Shown: positions 22,401 through 35,720 of the stretch, in pieces | Layout: every line of letters starts with the position of its first letter | Position numbering within the stretch: position 1 is the first letter of the stretch | DNA from: Pholis gunnellus | Taxonomy: Eukaryota; Chordata; Actinopteri; Perciformes; Pholidae | NCBI GenBank assembly: GCA_910591455.2 | Contig: OU342809.1 | Coordinates: 8,491,968-8,555,967 of the forward strand | Length of the DNA stretch: 64,000 bases | Direction of reading: 5' to 3' | Position numbers and translations under genes: made by a program | Notes under the pieces: model-generated | What the model was told of the DNA's origin: nothing | Database searches by the model: none | The model's input: only the letters and a program-made list of their open reading frames with translations

Positions 22401-25400
22401 GTTTTAACATTGAAAGTCCTGCGTTCAAATTAGTATTAGCAGCAAAATATACTTAACGGTTCTCTATACTAGATATTCAGAGCATTAATATAGCATCAAA
22501 CAATTATTAGCTATGTAAAGATAGAGTGTACAATAATTGAGCTTGAAAAGTAAGTTCTTATAATGCAGAACGGTGGTTAATTCTAACTAATGTATATACT
22601 GCTCTGTAGCTTAATGTGTAATAGTGCATAAGAATGTATTTGTTGATTTTTTTTCCTATTAATAATCTGAATCTGCAATGTCACAAGTAACTAAAGCTGT
22701 CAAATATATGTAGTGGAGTAAAAAGTACATTTCTTTCTGAAATGTAGTGGAGTAGAAGTATAAAATAGCATCAAATAAAAATACTCAAGCCAAGTACCTC
22801 AAAACTATACAAGTACAATCCTTGAGTATATGTTCTTAATTACTTTCCACCACTGGCCTTGTGCAGTTTAGTTTTTAGTTTAGTATCTATTATGATTCTG
22901 ACTATTAGTGATAGTTAGTGTGAAATGTATGCAAAATGGCACCTTTACCAGTTTGAAGAAGAGTAGGCAAAGAACAGCAGGAGAAGTGAGGAAAGCTGAG
23001 AAAAACAGTGCAATTGGAAGGAGGAAAGGAAGGCAGAAGAGCATTAAACAACACAGTCAACATACAAAAGATAATAGAGACATTAGACATGTTTTTGCTG
23101 TACAGCTTCATCCCATTAGGGGGAGGTGTTGCCACATAATTGACGCCAAGGTTACAACCACTCCCTTTGCCGGCCAAGACGTTTGACACTAAAGATATCT
23201 CGCTCATGAATTTCACGTCAGAACAATGTCACACAGTCATCCAGCAATGCTACTGCATGTGGACATTGTGTAATGTCTCAAGAAGACCTGGCAAGACTAG
23301 CAGCTGGTGTCCTACTTTAAGAAAAGGACTTGGTGTTCACCGAGTACAGTGCACAGTTAAAAGTGTCCTCGTGCATTTGTTTGACGCCGAATGATAATAA
23401 ATAAACCAAAAGAATCATTGAATTTGTTTACTTGTTTTGTCAGCGGTGTCAAATAGGATAATGTCTCTGTGTGAGACAAATGTGACGGGATATGACCATT
23501 TACCCTTGTCTGAAGGAGACTTTAAGTATGGAGTCACAGTGACATTTAAATGAAAAGAAAATCAGTCCAATAGCACAGATGACTATTTAAAAGTACTATA
23601 CGGTTCATGGGTTTTATGGGCTGTAATATAATCTTTAAATACCCACAGAGGCCAAAGTGATTGATGTATGGAGGGGTGTACAAACGGTTGTGCGTGTTGG
23701 GCATGTTGGAATTCAGCCACCTGACACATAAATGCTGCTGCTCTGTGCTTTGTGGTTGGACTTTTGTCCAACAATGACAGAAATATTCTTCTTACATCTA
23801 ATGATTTCCCAAAGGTTTAGGCTACAAATCCATTCATATTAAAAAACGTAAGACATATTCCCATCATGTAGAGAATAAAAGACCTTTTTTAGAATGAAAG
23901 ACTTTGGTAGCAGATGTTGTGAAGTAAACTGTCCATGTGGTGTCACTACACTCCAGGCAGGAACAGTTCCCAGCCTCGGTGCTCAGATATATAAAGGCTG
24001 CCGCCAACAAAAGACCAGCATGTTGATGTGCAAATGAAGACATTAGCGTGTGCAGAATATCAAGGGATCACTGGGATTACTTAACACTGGTGTCTAGTTT
24101 ACACTGGTGTGTACGTGTGTGATCAAGACAAGGATTTATCAGGGCTTACTGCTGGCTTTGCTGTTGCTGGTGATGCTGCTGCTGCTGCTGCAGGTGCCGG
24201 TGCAGGTGCTGCTGTCTTCTCCGCCTCTGGAGGCTTTGCCATCCAACTGTTCACACGTCCTGCCACGCCTCCTTTGATACCAGCTAAATCCTGGATAAAA
24301 AAAAAAAGACATCTCAAATACTCAAATCATTATTTAATCTCTCTAACCTCCCCTCTTGGTCGCTTTCCCTTACCTTGTTGGCAGGAGTTGGACTATCGGA
24401 GGGGCTGCCGACGTTACCTTTCTCCCACATGCTCTTGATGCTGCGTGCACCTCCTGTAGGAATATCTGCCATCGGAGACTTTGGGGATTTGACGTCCTTG
24501 TTTCCCTGTGGACATATGAGGATGGATTTAACTACTTCTACATGGGCAAAAACAGAGCTACATTGACTGAGGATCACTGGGGAAATGTGCATTTTAATTT
24601 AGTAAAATGTTGCGGAATTTGTCCTTCCATTTTGTGTTACTTTATACTTCAACTCCACTACATTTCAGAAGCAACTGTTTACATTTTTCTCCACAACTTG
24701 TACAGCTATGGTTACTTTACAGTTTAAGATTTAACAGTAAAACCTAGACTAAGCTTATAAAATACAAATGCATTGAAAGACAAACGCTGCGTCTTATTTG
24801 GGCCTCTTTTCATCGTTTCATCTCTTTGTGCCTCTGAACACTTATTTATAAAAATCTGCCTTTGGTGGAACTGACACCAACCCATGGACAGATTTCCTCT
24901 CTAAACTTCTCAGAATGCGTCATTAAAATAAGTGTTCAGAGGCACAAAGAGATTCAATTATTTAATGTCTGACAAAAAAAGAAAAGATTGAGTCAAATGA
25001 TTAGAATTGTTTTTTTTCCTTCTTTTTTCCAGACCTCATTAATCATCTCAAGGTCCTTTCAGATTTATCCAAAACCAACTCGACCTCGACAAGCTACAGC
25101 ACTAAAATGTTACTTTCACATTGACTCATCAAAAGTCTAATAATGTACTATAAAACATATTTGCCCTTTACTTGCTAAATAAGTACTTTTACTTTTGATA
25201 ATACTTCTGTACTTTGACTTTAGTGGGATTTTAATTCAGGACTTTTAGTGTAATGGAGTATTTTTTACATTGTTGTATTTGTACTGTTACTTAATTAAAA
25301 GATTTGAGTACTTGATCACCACCATGACTCAGGATAATGTATGATAAGTCTCACCTGGAGGGCAGAGGTGTACTGTTCCATTCTGTTCCCTATCTTGGAG

Positions 25401-25778
25401 ACAATTGGAGTGTGAGACACTCTGGCTGCGGTGCTGTGTGGAAGAACAACACATGGGACATTAGTTCTGCTCACCAATTAGTGTTTAGTGATTTATATTT
25501 TAGTCACTGTAAAATACGTTTTATGGCTTACCTTTTCTGGGCTGATTTGCTCAGGAATTCTGCCTTCGCCCCGATCTGTACCAAAAAAAGCATATTTTAG
25601 GTTTATAAACAGTCAGTGGTTGACTTGCACAAATAAATACTGACATGGTCAAGCTGTCCTGGCTTCCTTCCTGTCTCCAAGACAACCTCACTGAGAAGCA
25701 GACCAGTCCGTCCCTGGGAAGGTCTCTCTGTTCTTGGTGCCTGAGTGATTGAACTGGAGAGTTTGGCTGTAAGGGAGC

Positions 25779-25837
<59 letters not shown>

Positions 25838-28800
25838 CTCATACACACACACTGAGTGCTGCTGTTCAAAATGAATTATACCTCCTGTGTATGCGCACAC
25901 ACAGTTCTCAACATTCCTCCAAAAATACTCCAGAAAATTACCCAGTCATGGTCTTGTACAAAAACAGCCATATTTGAGAACAGCGCAGACGCCAGCTCCC
26001 ATCTTTTTTTATTCTTATCAAATAACAACATAAGGGTAATATCAGAGGACTTGAAATGGGAACAATAAAACAAACAACCACATTAAACTGTAAAACACGT
26101 CTCAAAACTGGAGATAACGAATACAAACATAGCTATTAAATGGGATGAAATGACCACCTCTGTATAAACTATGAAAACAAGCTGGATAGTAATGCTCATT
26201 GAAAACACTCTTTCTTTCTCAGAGTAAATAAGAAGATGGATACCAAATTGTGTTATGAGAGTTATATTGATCTTCTCATCTAACTCTCGTCATGAAGGCG
26301 AATAAGTGTATTTCCCAAAGTGTCAGTGTTGGTTGTTGGTCAGTATGCTTCTGCATTTTCTCGTAACATACTGATTTTTTCAGTTTGGGATCATTTAAAG
26401 TTATTTAACAGTTCTCACTCTACCTGTAGAGGTAGCTAGCCATGCAGATCGTGTTTTTATTGTTTTCTGCCTCAACCCCAATGCAATGGAGGTAAATGGG
26501 ATTTTCTTTGTGGTGCTCAAAGCATTGAAAAATGAAATTTGTTCATGGCAAATGACAGAAATTTGTTGTGCGGGAAACCGTCTAGAATAACTTCAAGATA
26601 TCTGAAACTCTGTTCCAAAACTCACCTTTGAGGAGCCTTTGGGACTGATAGTAAAAGCAGGTTTTGTAGACTCATCCTCCTTCTGTTTCTTCTTCTCTGC
26701 AGCTTCCGCCCTCCTTTTCTCTATCTCCTCCTTCATCCTCTTCCTCTCCTCCTGTTAGGAAAACCACAACATGCTGTCACGCTTTAGTCACCAACCAAAT
26801 CAAGCCAAAGTACAATGATGAATGTAAAATCCATCCTCACCTGTTCTTTGGCTTTCTTGTCCTCCAGCTGCTGTTTCTTCTGCTTCTCCTCCTCCTCTAT
26901 GACCTTCCTCCTCTCCTCTCTCTTCCCCTTCAGCTCCTCCAGCTCGGCCTCTGCGTTCTGCTGCTTCTGCTTCATCTTCTCAAAGTCCTCGCTTTCCGCG
27001 TCGTTTCGCCGGCGCTTCAGCTCTTGCAGCTTACGCTCGGCCTCTTGTTGCTCCGCGCTACCAGCCTTGTTGGAGGGAACATTGTCTCTGCACACAAACA
27101 CACACAATTATTTAATGATCAATGTGCATGTATACAAACTTAAGTGTTCCTAAAAAGATACTGATGAGGTGAAAATGATAACTTTACCTTGAAGTCTTCT
27201 CTGTTTTCTTAAGTTTATTCTCAAAGAGCCCTCCGTTCTGCTTGGCTGGTTCATTCTGGCGAAAAAGGTAAAAACATTTAACCACCAAAGCCTCTTCCTA
27301 ATCACATCTTCGATACTTAAAAAGAAAATATAAAGAATATACTTTTATATGACATATTCATTTTACCTTTTCCTTAAAACCAAATCTTTTTGGCTTTTCC
27401 TCCTTTACAGGGAAGAAATAAATGGAAGAAAATTATTAAAATACTAAAATAAAACAGCAGGCTCAGTCAAAACGCATGATGTAGAAAACCCACAAAAAAA
27501 GACATCAAACACTGGCTCAATCAAAGCCAGTGAATGTAACGCAGATGTAAACGGACGCGGACACATGCTGTGACATCCTCAAGGCCACCACCTCTTTCAT
27601 CCATGTGGCAAACAAAACGCTGTGACTGCTCAGTGATGTGTGACCACACCACCGCAGAACCGTATCATACAGCAAATATCTGCAACACGAGACCAAAGCC
27701 TGGATAGATCAGAAGCGGTCCCCCAGTGTCATTTAATCTGAAGGATTAAGAACTTTTTTACATGATAAATGTCTGTATTCTGTTACGTTACAGACGGGAA
27801 CATTAATATTTTCATTTAATTAACTTTTGCAGGTTTTTGAAGTGGCTGCTATACAATAAATCACATCAATACCTCCTCTTTCTTTGTCTTCTCTTCCACC
27901 TCTCTCTTTTTGCGCTTGTCCTCTTCATCTTTTTTCTTCTTTTCTTCAGCCTCCTTTTTCCGCTTTTCCTCTTCTTCTTTCTTCTTCTTCTCTTCCAGCT
28001 CTTTCTTCTTCTGCTTATCGCCCTCCTCCTTTTTCTTCTTCTCTTCCAGCTCTTTTTGGCGTTTTACTTCCTCTTCTTTCTTCTTCTTTTGCTCCATCTC
28101 CTTTTTTCGTTTGTCCTCCTCCTCTTTCTTCTGTCTCTCTTCTATCTCCCTTTTCTGCTTTTCCTCCTTTTCCTTTTTCTGTTTTTCTTCTTCCTCTTTT
28201 CTCAGCCTCTCTTTCATTTCCTTTTGTTGGTTTTCTTCCTCCCTCCTCTTCTTCCTTTCCTCCTCCTCTAGCTGTTTTTCTTCTTCTTCTTTCTTGAGCT
28301 TTTTCTCCATTTCCCTTTTTTGCCTTTCTTCCTCCTCTATCCTCAGCTTTTCTTCCATTTCTGTTTGCTGCCTTTCCTCTTCTTCTTTCCTCTTCCATTC
28401 TTCTTCCTCCTTGTCAACATCAGGAACAGCCTCCTCTTCAGCATCGTTCTTTGCTAAATCAGGCCGCTCAAACTCTACTTCTGTTGCGGCAGCCTTCTCC
28501 TCAATCTCCTCCTATAAAATAACATTTTGTGTCAATTAATGCATGTAAATCAACATAATTAAGTTGGCAGAGAGTTAAGATAAGAGACCATACCTCATTT
28601 CTTATGCTTGCTGTTCTTGATTCCTCAACAGATTCCTGCTGAGAAAAAAAACAACATAAGCAACAACAAAATTGTCTCAGCCCAAACAATCTATTTACAA
28701 ATCTTCACTTTACCTTCTCATCTTCCTTTTTGTCCTCTTCCTCTTTTCTCCAGGAGTTAGAATCAGTGTCTGCCACATCCTCTTGGGCTGATTTCTCCTC

Positions 28801-31800
28801 CTCCTTCTCCTCCTCCTTCTCCTCCTCTTCCTCTGTATTTTGCTGTCTGTTGCTGCTGATGGAGGACTGCTCTTCCGGTGCGCTGTCTGTGCCGTTGGTG
28901 GTGCTGACGGTTTGGTCAAAATCCTTTTGTCTCTCCACGGCCTCCATCATTCTCTTCTGGCGGCGTTCCTCCCTCTTGGCCAAGCGTTCCAACAAGGCCT
29001 GGTCATCATCTGCACCTTCAGCACCGGTTGTCTCCGTCACACTGTAAGCAGATGAAATCCAATTGTAAAAAAATGAATGTGGAATCTTCGAATTTCCATC
29101 GTTTTACCCAATCAAGTGTGATAGACCCACATCTAAGTCTCTGATTGGATTTTTTCTGTGACTAGAGGTGATGAATGTGGAGAATGTTTGTCCCAAAAGT
29201 GTCTCACTCTGAATGAACTTCTCATCTCAATACTTGGGTAAAAACAAAATGCATTTGATTGCATTTGATTTAAAAAACAAGTGTTTATTTCCCCTGGTGT
29301 CTAATCTTCTTTGTCTACCTGAGGCCTTTACCTGTTAGTGTTGATCACATCAGTGGTTCCAGACTCGTCTGAGTCCTTCATCTTCTTCCTCTCCTCCCTT
29401 GCACGTCTCCTTTGCTCCCGAGCTTCCTCCTCATCGTCGTTGCCGTAACCCTCCCTGAAACATCGCACATGTCGCATAATACATGTTAATGTCCTTGTGT
29501 TTTCACTCCAAAATTAGACAATTGATATCAAATATGTGAAAAGGCAAACGCAACTGCATGATTACATAATGTAATATTACCAGAAAATCTGCGACGTTTG
29601 AATCTGAGCATGTAAACATCAGCTATTAAAAGATATTGTGAAATTTGTTGGAGTATGTGTTGGAAATATGATCTGCTTGTGTTATGACCTCAAAGTGGAT
29701 AGTTCAGTAATTGTCAGGATGTTTGGAGGCCAGAGGAGATGAAAGTATCTATTCTTCAAAATATACCCATTATCTTGTGAAACAGATGTATCTGAGGATC
29801 CCGGACACTCAGGTTGTGAACCTCTGATATAAGCCATACAGATATGATGGAGATTGGAGATGTCACGAGTGAGGGAAAACAGACTAAGAAATAATAAGAA
29901 ACACACAGTACATGTGTCCGAGATCAAAACGTCTCATCGAACAAATCGAGAGCTTGCCAAAGAATTGACCCCTTTGGCATTTATTAATGTAGGAAACATA
30001 TTTAAGTAGAGACAGAGGCATTGCAAAGAACGGTAAAAAAAGAGGAGGATAAAGAGATAGAGATGAGGACGAAATCACCAACATGAGACATGAAAGGCTT
30101 TACAGTCCTGCCATTGTCTTTCAATCCTCCTCATCTCGCTCACATCCTGCCGTTGACTTTCATCCAACTGTGAGTACACCCACAGGGAGACTTTCGGAGC
30201 ATGCCGAGCTTGTATCTTTTCAAGCATTACCAGGCTTTATGAGGCACGGAGAGAGCTTGAAATGGCCCATTGATAGAGCATGGGTATTATTTCCCTCTGC
30301 TCTTCCTGAAACCGCAACGCAATGATTTGCAGATGTTGTGAGAGGAAGAGGTGATGGGAACCACCAGTGTCCTTTTCTGCCTTCAAAACAAGAAACAAAT
30401 GAGGTAGAAATCCAACAAATCCTCAGGCAAAGGTTTTCCTGGCATGGCATGGGGTCGCCTCGGTAAATCATTGAGGAAGTGCTTGAATTAGGTAATTCTC
30501 CACCTAAAGCTATTGGCCTGCTGTGAGAGTGCTGTCAAAAATGTTGCAGTTACATTTCCAGACGAACAACCCGAGAGACGTAAAACATGATAGATGGAGG
30601 GAACATATGATGAGAGCTGGAGACGAAGAAACTCTATCAAACTGTCAGTCTGAAGCGTTGCAAGCAGGCTATCTCGTGCTGAAATAGAAAAGGCAGTCAA
30701 AACATTCCAGCGTCTGCAGCATTTCCGAGGGCTGCAGAGAGGAGCCGAGGGCAGGCTGGGTTGGCACCGCTGGCTAATCTGGCTGCAGGACTGTGAGAAC
30801 ATTTGCTCGGATTGCCTTTTTTCCACTGGGGCTCTGATGATTGGACATCTGATATGACAGCCACTGACTTCTGAACAGGGGGAAAATAATGAGCTGCGAT
30901 TGACTGTATGGACATTCTGACTATGTGGTCATGGCCAAATTTCACCTTCATCCCTTAAACAATGAAACTGAGGTTCTATATTTTTAACAAATCAAATGAA
31001 AAGACCAAAACCAACAATAAGTTAGTCCGTCCCGCATTTCCAACCTGCCTGTGATAGTAACAAGCCCATTCATTTCAACTGAAGATGTTTTTCTGCCGTA
31101 GTTAAGCGACAAACAGGAGTAGAAAGTGTGTTGTGGGGTCTATTTTCAGCTGTGGATTGATACACATTTATGTGGGATTGGATTAAAACAAACCGCAGTG
31201 ACCATGTTCATTGTAATAGAGGGACATGTCCCCCAGTGCAACGATGTGGCTCATTAATGTGGTTTTAAAACAATGGAGGTCTATGGTACAGAGGAAGAAG
31301 ATACATCAGGCTGTTCTTACACAAACAATACTATCTGGACTACAATAAGATTACAAGAGCAAGTTAATGACTGAGGTTTGGGATGAAGATGACAGTCATA
31401 ATTTTAAATGGTTTGTATGTCTTTTATCTGAAGTCTAAACACAGATAAATTGGTGGCTGAGCGATGTTTCTCTGTGATTAATCTTGAGAGTTTAGTGTCT
31501 GTAGGCTCCAGTAGTCAAAATTCATCCCAACGTTTGATCCTTATTTTAAGTTGCTCTGTAATTAAGCAGCTGACGGCTACAGGTGTCAGCAATTTTGCTG
31601 ATTACTCTCCACTTTACCTTGGGTCATGTATTGCTTGTCCTGTGCAAAAAGAGCTCGTTTGTTCAGATTGTGATACAAACTGTGGCACAACTACTTGAAT
31701 TGTTCTGTCTGCAACTTTTAAAGACGTTCCAGTTTGACTTCCCTCCATTTCCCTTCCCTTGAATGTTTACAACACTTTCCTTTTGTTCTGATGTTATGAG

Positions 31801-32599
31801 ATTTATGTTTATCTGATCACAAAGAGAGAGGGAGGGAGACGACAGAGAGCGACAAAACTAATCCAAACAGCAGCACAGCCAAATGACATCCTAATGAGCG
31901 AAAAAGGCAGTGAGAGATCATTAAACCGTCATCGCCTGACAACCACCCGGGTCCTGTCTGCTCTGCTGCTCCATGTGGAGACACACAAAGCTCACAACTC
32001 CCTCATGCAAAAGTGCAAAAACTCAAAGACAGACACACAAATGCAGACAGAAAACCTTGATCACTGAGCGTCTGTCTCCAAGACTTTGCCAGATTAGAGG
32101 AGAAAAGTCTTGAGTATTTTGAAACTCGTCAACACCTCTGAAATGCTTTGTTGCACTATTGTGAAGTTTGTCCTACAGCTGCACAGGTTCAAAAACCAAA
32201 AAGAAAAAAGGCTTTTCCACAGCACAGTCTAGTATCCACAGTATTACACAGTATAGATGGGACTTCTCTGTAAAGAGCTGGTGTCTAATAACTTTAACAC
32301 AGACTGCACACGTGCTTTATAAAAGCTCCTGCTGATTTAAATATAGTGAAAATGTTTCAGGTTTGAGTTGTGAGTCAGACATTCAAACACTGATAAAACT
32401 AATGAGGCTTTAATTTAAGATGCTGTGTCCTTTTATAGCCCTTGTACACATTTTACCATGGATTCACTTTTTTATTTATGTCCATAAAAGTGTGCCTGTG
32501 TGTGTGTGTTTTATATATTCTAAGATGGTTCACTCACTTGTCGATCTGCTCTCTCCTCTGCCTCCTCTGCTCCATGCGGCGGTCAAAGTCATCGTCCAT
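19449..32599 (-). CDS. cald1: Caldesmon 1, long E/K-rich (h-caldesmon-like) form
   Basis: Sixteen coding exons in transcription order: 32599-32538, 29454-29332, 29041-28714, 28638-28594, 28511-27873 (213 codons), 27402-27367, 27255-27188, 27087-26841, 26751-26626, 25575-25532, 25433-25355, 24505-24374, 24290-24150, 22309-22238, 21050-21014 and 19462-19449. They total 2193 nt in frame, 730 residues. The N-terminus MDDDFDRRMEQRRQRREQIDK and the LLERLAKREERRQKR block are the myosin-binding end. The 213-codon exon is almost wholly Glu/Lys/Arg, matching the single-helix spacer of smooth-muscle h-caldesmon. AQKS, PIVSKIGNRMEQYTSAL, SIKSMWEKGNV and NKRGMWETKK are the C-terminal actin/tropomyosin/calmodulin-binding motifs, both tryptophans kept. 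Known role: inhibits actomyosin ATPase on thin filaments and stabilises actin-tropomyosin. An acceptor at about 32630 shows a spliced 5' leader. Introns contain several dispersed repeats. The E/K exon is probably alternatively spliced (phase 0 both ends), giving a short form of about 517 residues. Confidence 0.94.
20532..20990. mobile_element. CAGTGGTGGAA-type element, degraded copy in cald1
   Basis: It begins CAGAGGTGGAAGAAGTATTC and ends TTACATTCAACCACTA, approximately inverted termini. Internal AAGTACACATACC and GTGAGTAAAGTA motifs match sister copies. It is interrupted by a segment at about 20690-20830 from another repeat family. It ends 24 bp before the penultimate coding exon of cald1. 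Confidence 0.6.
20690..20830. repeat. Dispersed teleost repeat (CTTGCCGAGAGTTGAATGAGAAG type)
   Basis: TTGCTTTCTTGCCGAGAGTT, GAGAAGATCGATACC and AATGTCAAACTATTTC match one half of a common teleost repeat whose other half carries TTAGCTTAGCATAAAGACTGG. Relatives in the window lie at about 26210-26325 (opposite orientation), 35590-35720 and 37070-37345. Confidence 0.5.
22351..22855. mobile_element. CAGTGGTGGAA-type hAT-like MITE, near-complete copy
   Basis: About 505 bp, starting CAGTGGTGAAGGAAGTGCTT and ending TTACTTTCCACCACTG, so the termini are imperfect inverted repeats. Flanking octamers GTCTGATG and GCCTTGTG match at only 5 of 8 positions, so an 8-bp target duplication is possible but not shown. 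Internal GTGGAGTAGAAGTATAAA and AAGTACCTCAAAA motifs are typical of the family. It lies in a cald1 intron, about 40 bp beyond the exon at 22238-22309. Confidence 0.65.
24630..25322. mobile_element. CAGTGGTGGAA-type element with an internal inverted repeat
   Basis: The left part (CTTCAACTCCACTACATTTC, GGTTACTTTACAG) and right part (AAGTACTTTTACTTTTG, GAGTACTTGATCACCACC) match sister copies. A foreign-looking centre holds a perfect 28-bp inverted repeat. Boundaries are approximate. It sits in a cald1 intron. Confidence 0.5.
24820..24953. repeat. Perfect 28-bp inverted repeat
   Basis: Arms 24820-24847 and 24926-24953 are exact reverse complements (ATCTCTTTGTGCCTCTGAAC is the first part of the left arm) with a 78-bp loop. 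Either transcribed strand could form a long hairpin. No coding potential is visible. Confidence 0.9.
25782..25852. repeat. (CA)n microsatellite
   Basis: About 50 bp of pure CA followed by degenerate CA, in a cald1 intron. Confidence 0.95.
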
Positions 32600-34732
32600 G
32601 ATGCCCGAAAGGTTCTCCTCACTTTTCTCACTGGAAGACACAAGTGCGATATCAGATCACGTGCGATGAATTCAGTTTAATCAGGCGGGACAATCAATCA
32701 CTCATCAATTGTTTTTTTCTTGGATTAGATACTTGATGAAACACATGCTTAGAAAGTCCTCTGATTACTGTAGTATGTGGCACATTTTGAGATTACATTG
32801 GGAGTACATTGGGATCTTATAACCACAAGATGAATCTAATTTTCATCATCATTTTAATTTCTCAACTTGTAAGCATTAACACTAAATAACAAACCCTTAC
32901 TGCGACGAAGAGAACAAGCTAAAAAAAAATTAAAAAATGAGCTCCAAATCAGTGGCACATCAAAGTATAAGGGACCACCCAAGACAGCGTCATGACATGA
33001 GTAGAAACTAGAAAACTGTTGGTTTACAATACCGTAGCAGTAGCTGAAGTTTAGTCCATGGACGGCCGTGTCTCCCCTCTCTGCATATATCAACCTCAAC
33101 AGTCTGGTTTATATCTCAGCCCTTCTGCAGCACAAAGAATTCCTGCTTGTTCTTTCAGCGACTTCAACTACCAGAAAAGGCAAAAGCCTGCCTCTCTGCT
33201 CCCCTCTCTTTCTCTCTCTGCCTCCCTCCTCCTCCTCAACCTGACTCCTCGCTCTCTGCCTCTGTCTCCCTTTCGCCTCCCTGATCTCTGACTTCAGACT
33301 CTCTCAAAATGTTTCGCTTGGTTTTTCTTGTTTCATCCTGCTGTCTCTCTTTCTGTCTGATGTACTGCAGCTTTGTTTGCCACCAAATGTGAAATCCATC
33401 AACCGATAAATCTGTCAATACAGTCAACGCTCCAAACCACTAGCCAGGGGGTGAAAATATTTGATTGTCTTTTCTAATAAAACATACACAGATTCCTACA
33501 TTGTGTCAAATTCTGCCTTTAAACCAGACTACTTGAAGATGTGGGTGTCTGAATGATGTATTTCTTTTGTCTTCTATTTACAGGTTTAGTTCCATTACTG
33601 GTCTACGTCTCAACGTTTTCTCAAAGAAAACCAACCTTGTAGAGCATCACTGTTCACTTTTGGGATTTATGTTGTTGAACAAAAATCACAATTTCACTTC
33701 TATCCTCAAACTACACTGAGACATAAAAATACAAAGATAGTGGAGAAAGAAACAGACCTCCATCCAATGTCTGGCCTGCTTCACAAGCAAAGCATGCATC
33801 CATCTTCTTCTACAACAACAAAAGAATGCTGGGAATTAAGATGAGGTGAGCTCACAGAGTCAAGTCTCTGTCCTCACTTTGATACAACACACATGCAATA
33901 AAATGCATGCATGGCGGACTCGTATTCTTGTTTGATATGGAAGGATGGACATTTCCCAAGCACAGCTAGCGTTATCATTCTTGATCCTATGAAGTTATGT
34001 AACACATACAGTGTCATAAAGAGGGCCACTTCAGCATCTTCCCTTTGTTTAGTTATCTGTATCTTCTGAAGAGTAGCCCACCAACAGTGAGCAGTCGGTC
34101 ATCAGTTTAGTTTTTACAATGGCCGACACCATATACAGTCACAAAGGCTCACAGCGATGGTCGGAGGTATTCCAGCTATGTGATCTCCGCTCTCATGTAC
34201 AGTAACACGGAGCCAACATCAGTCAACGGTCATGTCGAGAGCACCTTGTGTCCACCGTGTGACATAAAGACATAAGCAATCATGATGACCAGCATTAGCA
34301 CCAGCATCGTCACTATGAAGAACCTCATCTGTGATGAGGTGAATATTTATTATAAAAGCATTTTGCATTAAAAAAGTTCTGCTTTACATTCAACCCAATT
34401 CAAAGGGACGTAATTCCTCTCCCAATATAACATGAGACAAACTGTTATCCATCACTCCCTCACAGCTGTTCCTATATGGGACCAATTAAGGTCTGGGGAT
34501 GACAAAGGCTGGTTTGTCTCCAAGCACTATGGACTGTATGGAGCAACAAACAAGGACTGACTGACCTGCAGGCTAACAGCTCGCAGACATGTCAGAGTCG
34601 GTATCCAGGCCTGTTTGGATTGGCCCGGGTCCAGCTGGGCCGGCAAAGTTCTGCATTTCTAAAAGTTTGAAAACTCACCACTCTGGCAGCTACACAAATA
34701 CCTTTCTGCCCCCACTTTGTTCACAAATGTGG

Positions 34733-34760
34733 ATGCACACACACACACACACACACACAC
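34733..34760. repeat. (CA)n microsatellite
   Basis: A short CA repeat in the long 5' intron of cald1. Confidence 0.85.
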
Positions 34761-35589
34761 TGAGCACTGATATTCACTTCAACATAACAGCTGTCCCATC
34801 AGTCACCAGACAGGTGATTTGTATGGATTAGAGGTGCGTGAATTATTCCTGCTCTAAAACAGAAATAAAACCAAATGTAAAACAGCTCCTTTTAGATGAA
34901 AGCACTAATCATATTGGCATTTTAATTTAGAGAGAAATCTCTGCCTGTACATACCTGTGACACGGAAACAGTCCCTCAAATCTCCAAACTCTCAACCTTT
35001 TCATCTCAACCTCTCATTTATATGTAGGCAGCATGCTATAGGTGCTTATAGTGTTCCTGTCATGAATCTGAATCAAGTTCACAAATCATTCCCATATGAC
35101 GGGTGCCCAGGACAGTTTCTTATTCATACATCTGTAACTGATTCGTCTCATCTGGGTAAGCTCTCCCTTCAGATGGAGCACTTTTTTTTCTTTGCACCTC
35201 TGCAGGGTCGCTCTGCTCTCATGCAACTGGAAACTCGTCATTGGCTTACCGATGGCCAAGTGCTTCCCCTAACACTCACCAGACACTGCTCATGAATATT
35301 CATATTGATGTTTGAAACAAATCAAGAGGAGAAAGCCTGTGAGAAGAAAACAAGTCTGGCTTCCTGCTGGCTACATCAAACCGCCTGGCACGGACGTGAA
35401 ATGTAGACTGTGTGCATTCTGTCAAATGTCTAATTACAACATTTACATTTCAGTATTTCACAGCTAGCCACCCAGAGCAAGTTTTAATTGGGAGCTCATA
35501 TACACAAGGACACCATGACACAATATGGCTTTTAAAAGGAGTAGATGAATTGATTGATTGATTAGAAGATATTACTTCTCTCCTGTCTG

Positions 35590-35720
35590 TGAGTTAACTG
35601 TGGCGCTAGCTCCATGAGGCAATTAGCTTAGCTTAGCATGCTGACTGGAACCAGGGGTCACAGCTAGCCTGGGTCGGTCAAAAGTTCAAAATAATGCCTT
35701 CTAATACATCTAAAACTCAC
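35590..35720. repeat. Dispersed teleost repeat (TTAGCTTAGCAT type)
   Basis: AATTAGCTTAGCTTAGCATG, CTGACTGGAACCAGGGG, CACAGCTAGCCTGG and TCTAAAACTCAC match the common fish repeat with TTAGCTTAGCATAAAGACTGG, AACAGCTAGCCTGGCTCTGTC and CACCTCTAAAGCTCAC. Confidence 0.6.

Noticed and set aside
27837..28539. Long plus-strand open frames rich in Ser, Phe and Leu (up to 209 codons)
   Set aside because: They are the antisense of the Glu/Lys-rich cald1 exon; purine-rich coding DNA leaves few stops on the other strand.
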